Of a stretch of 57,372 bases of DNA, positions 1-7,410 are shown one piece after another. Every line of letters starts with the position of its first letter. The first letter of the stretch is position 1. Source of the DNA: Acidobacteria subdivision 2 bacterium RH1 MAG20. Lineage in GTDB: Bacteria; Acidobacteriota; Terriglobia; Terriglobales; Acidobacteriaceae. The stretch spans positions 1 to 57,372 of the forward strand of contig NFUO01000612.1 of NCBI GenBank assembly GCA_002197545.1. Direction: 5' to 3'. A program made the position numbers and the translations under genes. Under the pieces are notes generated by a model that was not told where the DNA came from, ran no database searches, and saw only the letters and a list, made by a program, of their open reading frames with translations.

Positions 1-86
1 CCCATCCTTCATAAGAGCCGTATGCGTAGACGCGCACGTACGGATCCGTCCGGGGGGCGCTCAGTGATGAGCGTCCCTACCGGGAC
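1..86 (+). ncRNA. 3' end of a group II intron (domains V and VI)
   Basis: Bases 15-48 have the domain V pattern of bacterial group II introns: a GAGCCGTATGCG strand, a TAGA loop, and a return strand carrying GCACGTACGGATC. Bases 52-76 form a domain VI-like hairpin (GGGCGCTCA / TGAGCGTCCC), and the intron would end in an AC dinucleotide near base 86. The reverse transcriptase and 5' part lie to the left of the window, so completeness cannot be judged. It differs in sequence from the intron at 4000-6001, so it is not a recent copy of it. Confidence 0.7.
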
Positions 87-299
87 CGTTGACGGTGCCT
101 CTTTACTAGGCAGTAACTTCCGGATGGCCCACTAACCGCTCGCACGCCGAATCATCCGGAGAATTCTACGTGGCACAGGGATTTGATAGACTTCTGGTCA
201 AGACGCAAACCGACGACAGTCGAACATACATGAAATGATCGCTTTTGAAGTGACCGCTGCGAATGCCCTGGGGCGCCAGCCTTCCTGAGGAGCCTTTGG

Positions 300-1133
300 A
301 TGAGTTCAGCGACGAAGAGATCTCCTGTTTCAACGAAGCCCGCAGCTTCCGCCACAATCAATCGGGAAGAGACTCCTTTCGAGGCGCTGGCCAGCATCTG
401 CTCAGTTCTGGTGGTGGGCCTGTTCATTATGACCTTCTTAGCTCAGAACTACGTCATTCCGTCAGGCTCGATGGAGAACACACTGCTTGTGGGCGATCAC
501 CTGGTCGTCGACCAGATCACGCTAATGCCGCCTGCTTCGTGGATGCCGCTCATCAGGTATCGCGAGCCGAGGCGCGGCGATATCGTGGTCTTCCACAAGC
601 CCGTCAATCAGCCTGGTATTGATGCCACTGACGCCGACGGAACACCACAATACACTCCCCTGGTGAAGAGGTTGATTGGCGTACCGGGAGATCATATTCA
701 TCTACGCAACGGCATTGTGATTGTCAATGGAGTCGCACAGCCGGTGGGATTTGCGCAGCCGACGACGACGGACAACTTCAACGAGTTCCTCGACGATTTC
801 CCCGCCGAACCTCCAGCTGGGGTGCCCGGGGCATCAGAGTCATGGGCCGTGAACTTCTCAAGCTATATCCAGGATGGCGACCTGGTGGTTCCACCCGGCA
901 TGTATTTCATGATGGGCGATAACCGGCACAACAGCCTGGACTCGCGCTACTGGGGCTTCGTGCCACGCGCCAACATAATTGGCCGGCCTCTCTTCAACTA
1001 TTGGTCGTTCAAGGCCGCAGATGGACAACTTGAACAAACAGGATTCAGTCACAAACTCGCGTGGCTCGGCCACGTTCTTGTGCATTTCTTCCCAGACACG
1101 CGCTGGAAACGCACTTTCCACGTTGTTCGTTGA
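300..1133 (+). CDS. lepB: Signal peptidase I
   Basis: Membrane-bound serine protease (277 aa) that removes signal peptides from exported proteins. A single N-terminal membrane segment spans about residues 30-50. The catalytic Ser57 lies in SGSM and the catalytic lysine is about Lys123 in LVKRLIGVPGD; the C-terminal box MMGDNRHNSLDSRYWG is intact. The start at 300 follows a good ribosome binding site (TGAGGAGCC). It is the only plus-strand gene at this end and lies next to minus-strand element genes. Element-borne signal peptidases are known to process conjugative pilins (TraF of RP4), so a role in maturing the VirB2-like proteins is possible, but this may equally be a housekeeping-type paralogue. 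Confidence 0.93.
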   Translation: MSSATKRSPVSTKPAASATINREETPFEALASICSVLVVGLFIMTFLAQNYVIPSGSMENTLLVGDHLVVDQITLMPPASWMPLIRYREPRRGDIVVFHKPVNQPGIDATDADGTPQYTPLVKRLIGVPGDHIHLRNGIVIVNGVAQPVGFAQPTTTDNFNEFLDDFPAEPPAGVPGASESWAVNFSSYIQDGDLVVPPGMYFMMGDNRHNSLDSRYWGFVPRANIIGRPLFNYWSFKAADGQLEQTGFSHKLAWLGHVLVHFFPDTRWKRTFHVVR

Positions 1134-1491
1134 ACCGAAATTGTAAGATCCTGATTTGATCTTGATGCGCTCCGGCCGTATAACCGCCTATCCTTCAATT
1201 ATTGCTTGGTCAACATCCCTGGCGGGTCGGTTGCTTCGGCGGAAACCGAGCGCCAAGAGGGTCACGCGACAGGAGCTCATCATCGCGCGTTCCTCGGTTG
1301 GCGCATTCAGGACAATGCACTCAGCGAGACTCATTCCATCTCAGCTAAGGTGGAGTTCCCCATAGCTCGCCGGTCGATTCCCACCCGCGCGTCATTCTGG
1401 CGCGGCCAAGATATGCTTTATTTCCGGCCAAATTGTGCTTTAAATCACAATTGAGATTGAAGGCACCCGCCAAAGCAGCGATCGCTACTGC
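1134..1491. other. Intergenic region between convergent lepB and fic
   Basis: No convincing gene is seen: the short open frames lack ribosome binding sites and family features. A weak 6-bp hairpin (AAGATC / GATCTT, 1145-1163) follows lepB but has no T-run. Near the fic end is a near-perfect palindrome at 1431-1452, listed separately. Confidence 0.5.
1431..1452. promoter_or_regulatory. CRP/FNR-like palindrome
   Basis: AATTGTG-N8-CACAATT is a perfect 7-bp inverted repeat that can be read as TGTGC-TTTAAA-TCACA, one base away from the CRP consensus. It lies downstream of both convergent genes rather than in a promoter, which argues against ordinary promoter control. It could also be a chance palindrome. 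Confidence 0.3.
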
Positions 1492-2607
1492 TCACAGTGC
1501 CCCACCGGCCGCCAGCACTTCATAGTCGGCGCGCAGTCGGTAACGCCTCGCCCGTTTGGAGGTGTTTACGGGTTCCAGAAATCCCTCCTCAACCCACCGC
1601 CGGCATAGTTGCGCTGTGGTTCGCGGCTGAAAGCCGAAGAGAGCACCGATCTCTTTGGCGGTAAGCTCCCGAGACTGCTCGAACAGGGTCAGAACTTTAC
1701 GTTGCCGGGCGTCGAGATTGCGAAGCACCTTCGTCTGGTCGGTGCTTCCTCTACCAGCCTCGGCCCGTGCCTGAGCCTCGACCTTCTGGAAGGACGTGGC
1801 CATGCCTTCAATAAAATAGGCGACCCATTTGGTAATGTCGGCGGCGGCCCTTCCCATATAGTAGTTGTGGGATGGCCCAACCGTCAGTGCTTCGTAGTAG
1901 TCCTGCAAGTTGAGCGCATAGTATTCCTCAAGCGCGTAAAGCCCTTTAAGGCCATAGCCTCCTAGATGCAGAATCAATGTCGTCAAGAGCCGCGCCGTTC
2001 GGCCATTACCGTCAAAGTACGGGTGGATCGTTGCGTATTGATAGTGGGCAATAGCAGCCCTGATGGGAACTGGCAAATCATCAGTCTGGTTGATCCAGCT
2101 CATGAGTTGATCCATCAACTCCGGTACATCCTTCGTTTCTGGCGGCATGTAAACAATGTTCCGTGTGCGACTGTCGCGGATCACATTCTGCCCATCCCGG
2201 TACGGAGTCGGCTTGACACGGGTCTTTCCGGCGCTCATGACGAGCGCATGGAGCCGTTGTATAGCTGCTTCTTCGACTGGGCCGCCGCGCTTCGCTGCGC
2301 GCTCTACTTCGTCGAGAGCTGCATAATATCCTTTGACCTCGTCCTGGTCGCGCTCACGCCCCGGAAAGTGCTGGTTCTCGCTGAGCACCTTCTCGACTTG
2401 CTCCTGGGTAAGACGGTTTCCTTCGATCATGGTCGAGTAGTGAGTCGAGAACAGGCGCGCGGTCTCTCTCAGATTTGCAAGTACCCGTGGGGTAATTGGC
2501 AGCATCTGGATCGACTGCTTCACCGCCTCGATCCGCATGAGACCACCGGCAATCGCAGGAGTAATCGTGAAATTTGGAGAAAATAGACTCTTTTTGCGGA
2601 TGGACAT
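1492..2607 (-). CDS. Fic family protein (AMPylation-type) with C-terminal winged helix
   Basis: A 371-aa Fic-domain protein. The catalytic loop HPYFDGNGR (residues 195-203) matches the HxFx(D/E)GNGR motif used to transfer AMP from ATP onto a target hydroxyl. Upstream, STMIEGN (about 58-64) fits the autoinhibitory [S/T]xxxE[G/N] helix, placing it with Fic proteins that carry their inhibitor at the N terminus. The last 60 or so residues (from about KVLTLFEQ) look like a winged helix, suggesting DNA binding. GGAG lies correctly before the ATG. An array of 11-bp repeats covers its promoter, which fits self-regulation. It sits at the edge of the element and could be an accessory stress or toxin-like gene. 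Confidence 0.9.
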   Translation of the reverse strand: MSIRKKSLFSPNFTITPAIAGGLMRIEAVKQSIQMLPITPRVLANLRETARLFSTHYSTMIEGNRLTQEQVEKVLSENQHFPGRERDQDEVKGYYAALDEVERAAKRGGPVEEAAIQRLHALVMSAGKTRVKPTPYRDGQNVIRDSRTRNIVYMPPETKDVPELMDQLMSWINQTDDLPVPIRAAIAHYQYATIHPYFDGNGRTARLLTTLILHLGGYGLKGLYALEEYYALNLQDYYEALTVGPSHNYYMGRAAADITKWVAYFIEGMATSFQKVEAQARAEAGRGSTDQTKVLRNLDARQRKVLTLFEQSRELTAKEIGALFGFQPRTTAQLCRRWVEEGFLEPVNTSKRARRYRLRADYEVLAAGGAL

Positions 2608-2630
2608 GGCAAACTCCAGCAGGCGCTCAC

Positions 2631-2685
2631 GCCGTTATTTGGCTATTATATAGCCGTTATCACGCCGATAAAATGCCGTTATTTC
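2631..2685 (-). repeat. Five tandem 11-bp repeats over the fic promoter
   Basis: Five units start exactly 11 bp apart at 2631, 2642, 2653, 2664 and 2675. On the plus strand they begin GCCGTTAT, GCTATTAT, GCCGTTAT, GCCGATAA and GCCGTTAT, so units 1, 3 and 5 are identical over 8 bp and lie 22 bp apart. The array begins 23 bp upstream of the fic ATG. A TATAAT -10-like hexamer (minus strand, 2645-2650) lies inside it. One copy per helical turn suggests a regulator binding along one face of the DNA. Confidence 0.75.
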
Positions 2686-2757
2686 ACGGAAAGATACCGT
2701 GCGCAACCCGCACAAAGAGCATCAGCGCCTCCTCTTCCCTGTCCTGGATACTTTGAC

Positions 2758-2985
2758 TCACGCGGCAAGCCTCAACAATACGCATGGGGTGGCCGGAGAT
2801 CCGGGTCCCGGTTCCCCCGGTCCGCCCAGCAAAGGAGCGAGTTCGAGGAGTTTGCCGGACCCGCACGAACCACATCGCCTCCAAGCTGAGTTAGACACTC
2901 TCTTGCAGTTCTCACAGAGGACCGCCTGATCGAGTGGGATCGAGACCAGACCTGGTTCGTTCCTAATCATCTGCACGTTGCACAT
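2758..2985 (-). CDS. Small zinc-ribbon protein, function unknown
   Basis: A 75-aa protein with two CxxC pairs (CENCKRV and CGSCGSG) that look like a zinc ribbon in the middle of the chain. The start at 2985 is chosen because GGGAGG lies 6 bp before that ATG; a longer upstream frame has no such site. It is the last recognisable gene of block C, just after the Rad52-type gene. The C-terminal tail is proline- and glycine-rich. It may be a nucleic-acid-associated accessory protein, but this cannot be shown from sequence. Confidence 0.6.
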   Translation of the reverse strand: MCNVQMIRNEPGLVSIPLDQAVLCENCKRVSNSAWRRCGSCGSGKLLELAPLLGGPGEPGPGSPATPCVLLRLAA

Positions 2986-3037
2986 AACAACCTCCCGAAC
3001 TCGGAGGGCGGCATCATTGCCACCCTCTCTGCTGTGG

Positions 3038-3934
3038 TTACGCTGCGGCGCGCGCAGCAAAGTCCTCAAGCGCCGTCATCAGTAGCTTGAGCGTTTCGAG
3101 ATTGCGGATGGTCGTCATAGACCGAATCTGCAACTGGTCCAGCACCGATACAAATTGCATATCGCCGATCTCCTCGGAGAGAGAGTGCGCTTTGCGAATA
3201 CCACGCGCTGCGCGTTCCATGGCGTCAGAGACATCCGACTGGAGTTGTGCATTGGGAATTGCATTCGCGCGCCGCGCCCGCGACATCCGCCACAAAATCT
3301 CGCCGTAGATCGGATCTCCGAGAATGCGTCGGAAACCTTCGATCTTCGCAGTCGTCTTCTGATCGACTGGGCCCCGCTGAACAGCGGGAGGACGTGCCCC
3401 GGACGTTCCCTCTATCGAACCCGACTTCGGGAGCGCCCACGGGGGGAGCGTTGGAAAGTGGAGAGGCTGCCGATGTTGGTTGAGTGGCACCCACATCTCC
3501 GCGAAGTTGTAGAGATAACGCCCAAGGCCGAAACAGGTACAGGCACGCTTGAATGCCTGCGCTTGTGCGCTTGTCATGGCGTTCTCTTCGTCTGCCCACT
3601 CTTCTCCGCTGTCGGCGTGGGTCCCTAGTCCGGCGATGGTCACCGTGCAGGTCACCAGAACCTTGCCCGTCTGGATGAGTTTGTCCTTCTTCATCCGCGT
3701 GACCGACGAGACCGTATTAACCTCATAGGTCCGGGTCCAACCGCTGGGAGTGAAGACGTGATTGAGTCGGTCGCTGTAGGCGCGTGGGTCCGCGAACGCG
3801 ATCACGGCTCCGCGACTTCCGTCTCGCGTTGTATGCGTGACACGCCATTTGATCTCAGAGGGATCAAAGGGCTCTGTCAACTGGGCGAAAAGAGCGTTAA
3901 GCTCCAGATTTGGTGTCCCTGCTTCAGTTGCCAT
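3038..3934 (-). CDS. Rad52/Rad22-type single-strand annealing protein
   Basis: A 298-aa protein whose N-terminal half has the Rad52-family annealing fold signature: IKWRVTH, then FADPRAYSDRLNHVF, and the characteristic AFKRACTCFGLGRYLYN near residues 130-145. Such proteins anneal complementary DNA strands with help from SSB and are frequent in phages and mobile elements. GAGGAG lies 6 bp before the ATG. The C-terminal half (from about residue 190) is not recognised. It is downstream of ssb in the same block, separated by a group II intron and a terminator hairpin, so some transcription may depend on read-through or a local promoter. It probably serves element recombination or circularisation. 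Confidence 0.85.
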   Translation of the reverse strand: MATEAGTPNLELNALFAQLTEPFDPSEIKWRVTHTTRDGSRGAVIAFADPRAYSDRLNHVFTPSGWTRTYEVNTVSSVTRMKKDKLIQTGKVLVTCTVTIAGLGTHADSGEEWADEENAMTSAQAQAFKRACTCFGLGRYLYNFAEMWVPLNQHRQPLHFPTLPPWALPKSGSIEGTSGARPPAVQRGPVDQKTTAKIEGFRRILGDPIYGEILWRMSRARRANAIPNAQLQSDVSDAMERAARGIRKAHSLSEEIGDMQFVSVLDQLQIRSMTTIRNLETLKLLMTALEDFAARAAA

Positions 3935-3955
3935 CGCTTTCTCCTCAAAAGAAAT

Positions 3956-3975
3956 AGGCGCTCCGAAGAGCGCCT
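3956..3975 (-). terminator. Intrinsic terminator with UUCG tetraloop
   Basis: AGGCGCTC-TTCG-GAGCGCCT is a perfect 8-bp stem with a UUCG loop when read on the minus strand, followed by ATTTCTTTT. It lies after ssb and its intron and 22 bp before the Rad52-type start codon. It could end the primase-ssb transcript or act as an attenuator in front of the annealing gene. Confidence 0.8.
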
Positions 3976-3999
3976 GTGAGTTCGTCTTCCGATCCGCTC

Positions 4000-6001
4000 G
4001 TAGAGTAGGCCACTGATTTGAGGTGATCTCCTCAGCGGCCCCTCGTCAAACCGTGCGTGCGGTTTTCCCGCACACGGCTTTCCGACTGTCTTCGGCCTGC
4101 AGCTTTATGACGGCGCAAGTCGGCCATACCGTTTCTGGTCGTCACTGGCCACCGAGAGGCTGTATAGCTTGAACAGCCCTTGATAGTCGTAGAACCAGGA
4201 CGGCGGATGGTCCCTCCACCCCTTCGACCGCTTCTTGTGCTTCTTCCGCAGCATGATGCAGAGGATGTACGTCGTGTAATTGGCGATGCTCACGAAGTGC
4301 TTCCGCGAGTTACCCATCTTGAAGTAGTTGCCCCAGCCGCGAAGGAGCGGATTGATTCTCTCCTTCACCAACTCAGGCAAGTTCCGATGTTGTCCTGTTT
4401 GAACAATCTCTCGGACCTTCTTCTTGACGGACGTCATCGCCTTGGGAGACGGATAGTAGAACGTGTTCTGCTTTCCCGTTTTCTTTGAAGGACGCACGGT
4501 AAACCTGTGCCCCAGGAAATCGAACGGCTCCGCTTCAACGTTCAGTATCCGCGTCTTCTTGGCATTGAGAGTCAGACCGAGCCGGTCAAGAACCTGCTTG
4601 GCCTGTTCCAGATAGAACTCCGGCCTCTCTTTGCACAGGATGACGAAGTCGTCGGCATAGCGCACGATGTGAGCATCGTGCGGACGTTTACCGAACTCCT
4701 TCCTTTCCCAAGTCTGATCCAGCCAGTGAAGGTAGAGATTTGCAAGCAGAGGCGAGATCACTCCTCCTTGTGGTGTACCGGTCGTCTCCGTCCGGACACC
4801 CGTCTCTTCCATGACACCAGCTTTAAGCCACATAGAGATCAGTTTCACAACCGACCGATCAGCGACTTTGGATCGAACCGACAGGAGCAGCTTGTCGTGC
4901 GGAATTGTGTCGAAGTACGACTTGAGATCCGCATCGACAACCCAGTGGCATTTGAAGTTCAACCACTTGTAGACCTCTCGCAACGCCTGATGCGCGTTCT
5001 TCCGAGGCCGGAAGCCATACGAGAAGTCCTTGAAAACCGCCTCGAACAAAGGCACGATGGCGATCTTCACTGCTGCCTGCACTACGCGATCGGCAATGAC
5101 AGGGATGCCCAGCGGTCTTTGCGTTCCGTCTGCCTTCGGGATGAACACCCGCCGGACAGGCAGTGGCTTGTATCGCTTCGCAACGAGCTTTGCACGGAGT
5201 TCGTTTAGGAAAGTTCCAACACCAACTTCCTTCTCGATCATCTCGAAGGTTCGCTGGTCGATGCCCGGAGCACCTTTGTTGGCCTTGACCTGAGCGTATG
5301 CCGCGTGCAGCACGTCTTCCCTGCACACCTTGTCATACAGCACTCCGAACTTACGCTTCGGATTCGTCTTGGCTGCTAGGTATAGTTTTCGCTGGAGTAC
5401 TCGCACCTTGTCTAACGGCGTGTTTTCAGCTTTCGCAATCACGCAATGCCTCCTTCATCGAAAACGTGACAGAAGCAGAGGCCCTTCCCTCCGGCAAGGT
5501 TCTGTTGTCCCCGCCATCACAGGTACTATGGCCTCCTCCGACTCCTCTCTCCTGCGTCATCACAGCTTTCGGTGGACGCCTTATACCGCGATTTACGCTG
5601 TAGGTTACACAGCGACAGGAGGAGGTCTCGACTGTTCCGCTCAGTGCTTTGCATACATCCCATCTTCTATACCCCGGGTTCCCAACTAGGCTTCGAATGA
5701 TTCGTTCATCCACCTAAAAGTGCTGCCTTCGTCCCCATTCTAAGGACTCGGCGGAACCACCCTACACCGTGCTCTTCCAGCACAAACGCACGGCTGACAT
5801 TTACGAGGCTGCTCGGAAGTTCACTTGCGTTACGGGCTGTATGCTTGCGCGCGCCCACTGCCTGGATCGGGGGCCACGTTTGTCCGGCGTTGTTCCCGCA
5901 TGTCAGTCGCCCTTCATACGTACGCCATAGCTACACAGGCAACGAATCGATTCCTGTGACAGGATTCTCACCTGCTAGTCACTGAGCAGCTTTCAGTCCA
6001 C
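4000..6001 (-). mobile_element. Complete group II intron with maturase
   Basis: A self-splicing retroelement of about 2.0 kb. The 5' end is placed at 6001 (GTGGAC) directly after the ssb stop codon and the 3' end at 4000 (CTACTCTAC). Domain V is at about 4045-4078 on the minus strand (AGCCGTGTGCGG, GAAA loop, CCGCACGCACGGTTT), and domain VI follows with an unpaired A. The last six exon bases, TTCTGA (6002-6007), can pair with TTAGAA in domain I (5738-5743), one G-U pair included, which fits an EBS1-IBS1 contact and supports the 5' boundary. The maturase sits in domain IV. Confidence 0.85.
4105..5442 (-). CDS. ltrA: Group II intron reverse transcriptase/maturase
   Basis: A 445-aa intron-encoded protein. 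The reverse transcriptase has the expected order: RRVFIPKADGTQRPLGIP (about 97-114), YGFRPRKNAHQAL, TPQGGVISPLLANLYL and the catalytic YADD at 262-265. The C-terminal part matches the maturase (X) domain (LVKERINPLLRGWGNYF). It ends without an HNH endonuclease domain, so it belongs to the endonuclease-lacking type that reverse-splices into available single strands, often at replication forks. No frameshift is seen, so it appears functional. Confidence 0.95.
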   Translation of the reverse strand: MIAKAENTPLDKVRVLQRKLYLAAKTNPKRKFGVLYDKVCREDVLHAAYAQVKANKGAPGIDQRTFEMIEKEVGVGTFLNELRAKLVAKRYKPLPVRRVFIPKADGTQRPLGIPVIADRVVQAAVKIAIVPLFEAVFKDFSYGFRPRKNAHQALREVYKWLNFKCHWVVDADLKSYFDTIPHDKLLLSVRSKVADRSVVKLISMWLKAGVMEETGVRTETTGTPQGGVISPLLANLYLHWLDQTWERKEFGKRPHDAHIVRYADDFVILCKERPEFYLEQAKQVLDRLGLTLNAKKTRILNVEAEPFDFLGHRFTVRPSKKTGKQNTFYYPSPKAMTSVKKKVREIVQTGQHRNLPELVKERINPLLRGWGNYFKMGNSRKHFVSIANYTTYILCIMLRKKHKKRSKGWRDHPPSWFYDYQGLFKLYSLSVASDDQKRYGRLAPS

Positions 6002-6478
6002 TCAGAAGGGGATGTCGTCGTCCGTAATTCCCTGGTCGGCGTAATACCCGTCGCTGGTAGCCGGTCGTTCCTGCCCATAACCGCCCGCGTTGCTCCGCGA
6101 GTAGCCTCCACCATTGCTTTGGTTGGAAGCGCCGGAGTCGCCGTGACCGCCGAGCAGACTCAGTTCGTTAACAAGAACCTCGGTGCGGTACTTCTTCTGG
6201 CCCGAATCTTTGTCATCCCAGAAACGAGTCTGGATCTTGCCTTCGACGAAGAGTTGGGTCCCTTTCTTCACGTAGTCGCGAACGATCTCTGCCGTGCGAT
6301 TGAATGCGACGAGGTTGTGCCATTCCGCCTTGTCAGCCCAGTTGCCCTGGCTGTCCTTTTGCCGGTCTGAGGTTGCGAGCGAAAAGCTGGCGACGATTGT
6401 TCCGCCAGCGGTCGATCGAATCTCAGGGGCCTTTCCGACATGTCCGAGAAGTAATGCTTTATTGATGCCTTTTGCCAT
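6002..6478 (-). CDS. ssb: Single-stranded DNA-binding protein
   Basis: A 158-aa SSB. The OB fold is clear in residues 1-110 (NKALLLGHVGKAPEIR, FSLATS, WHNLVAFNRTAEI, KKGTQLFVEGKIQTR). A Gly/Ser/Asn-rich linker leads to the acidic tip DDDIPF, the canonical site by which SSB recruits partner proteins. It is an extra, element-borne copy encoded between the primase gene and the Rad52-type gene, which fits a plasmid-style replication/recombination module. A group II intron is inserted directly after its stop codon, so the coding sequence is intact. Confidence 0.95.
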   Translation of the reverse strand: MAKGINKALLLGHVGKAPEIRSTAGGTIVASFSLATSDRQKDSQGNWADKAEWHNLVAFNRTAEIVRDYVKKGTQLFVEGKIQTRFWDDKDSGQKKYRTEVLVNELSLLGGHGDSGASNQSNGGGYSRSNAGGYGQERPATSDGYYADQGITDDDIPF

Positions 6479-6502
6479 GTTGATGCTCCATTCTCCTGTT
6501 TG

Positions 6503-6754
6503 TCAGCGGTACACATGATCGAGAGCCTCCGCGTGAGAGACCTCGATGTACTGCCCTTCCGAATAGCGATAGAAGGTCTTCGAGTCGCGAGCGATATTGA
6601 GATAGCGCCGCGTGACGTAGTGTTTGTAGAGTTCGATCTCACCGGCACGCCCCATGTACATGAAGTCCGAACGCTCGCGGACCGGGAGCGCCCGTTCCAG
6701 GGGTTCCCAGTTCGGCTTGTCTACGCTAATTGGGATTTGGGTCGATGGGATCAT
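6503..6754 (-). CDS. Hypothetical protein, 83 aa
   Basis: A short soluble-looking protein rich in Tyr and Arg (YKHYVTRRYLNIARD), family not recognised. Its ATG at 6754 overlaps the stop codon of the preceding gene in an ATGA junction, which supports both the start and translational coupling. It is followed by ssb 24 bp later, so it belongs to the primase-ssb block. Confidence 0.6.
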   Translation of the reverse strand: MIPSTQIPISVDKPNWEPLERALPVRERSDFMYMGRAGEIELYKHYVTRRYLNIARDSKTFYRYSEGQYIEVSHAEALDHVYR

Positions 6755-7401
6755 ACGATCACCCCACGAAGTTCCGGAGGAACACCGACATGGGTATGCT
6801 TGCAACCGATACAACAGACTGCCGCCGTGATCTTGCGGATCGCCTCCTCAAAACGTTGCGGCATTTCCACCGCTTCTCCCGCACGCGTGTAGAAGATGGG
6901 CGCGAGTTGCCCGCGCAAGCTCCTGTGCTCCTCTCTCCACAGTTCCAGGGGGAGAACACCATCCCGTCCGCGAAACAGTAACTTCGACGTGATCTCTGGA
7001 CGTGTTCTCCCCGGCGACAGAGACAACGAGTGTAGGGATATAGACAACTCACAGGTATGAACCATGCGTGACATCTCGACCCGCACCAGGCTTTCGCCAA
7101 GAACAATGGCGTGCCGACCGTTGACAGCAAAAGAGTCGATGGATTGGAGCCAAGGAAGAGGCAGCCCATCCGGCGACAGGTAAGCGCAGAAGCGTCCCAT
7201 GTCTGCCACCGCTCCGCCAGACTCTACGCCGCGCAGCACGTAACGCTTTGCGAGATGTTGATGTTCCACAGTGACTCCGGGTGTGCAGTAAATACCACGC
7301 CGCTGGAGTGCCTGAAGCGTGGTGGCGGGAAGCGAAAGGCCGTGCAAGGCATGAGAGGGAGAGCCCGGTGAAAGAGAGCGTTTTGCGGACAGGTTCGCCA
7401 T
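6751..7401 (-). CDS. Hypothetical protein, 216 aa
   Basis: Family not recognised. The chain has no signal peptide or clear membrane segment. Near the C terminus is CCIGCKHTH, a Cys/His cluster that could bind metal. It lies 9 bp after the primase gene and its stop overlaps the next start (ATGA), so it is cotranscribed with primase and ssb. A role in element DNA processing is guessed only from position. Confidence 0.65.
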   Translation of the reverse strand: MANLSAKRSLSPGSPSHALHGLSLPATTLQALQRRGIYCTPGVTVEHQHLAKRYVLRGVESGGAVADMGRFCAYLSPDGLPLPWLQSIDSFAVNGRHAIVLGESLVRVEMSRMVHTCELSISLHSLSLSPGRTRPEITSKLLFRGRDGVLPLELWREEHRSLRGQLAPIFYTRAGEAVEMPQRFEEAIRKITAAVCCIGCKHTHVGVPPELRGVIV

Positions 7402-7410
7402 AATCGCCTC

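Noticed and set aside
1156..1454. Short plus-strand frames between lepB and fic
   Set aside because: No ribosome binding sites, odd composition and no similarity that I recognise.
1966..2586. Plus-strand 206-residue frame opposite fic
   Set aside because: The minus-strand Fic protein has full catalytic motifs; the opposite frame has none.
4507..5208. Plus-strand 233-residue frame opposite the maturase
   Set aside because: It is a mirror of the reverse transcriptase coding strand without any signal for translation.
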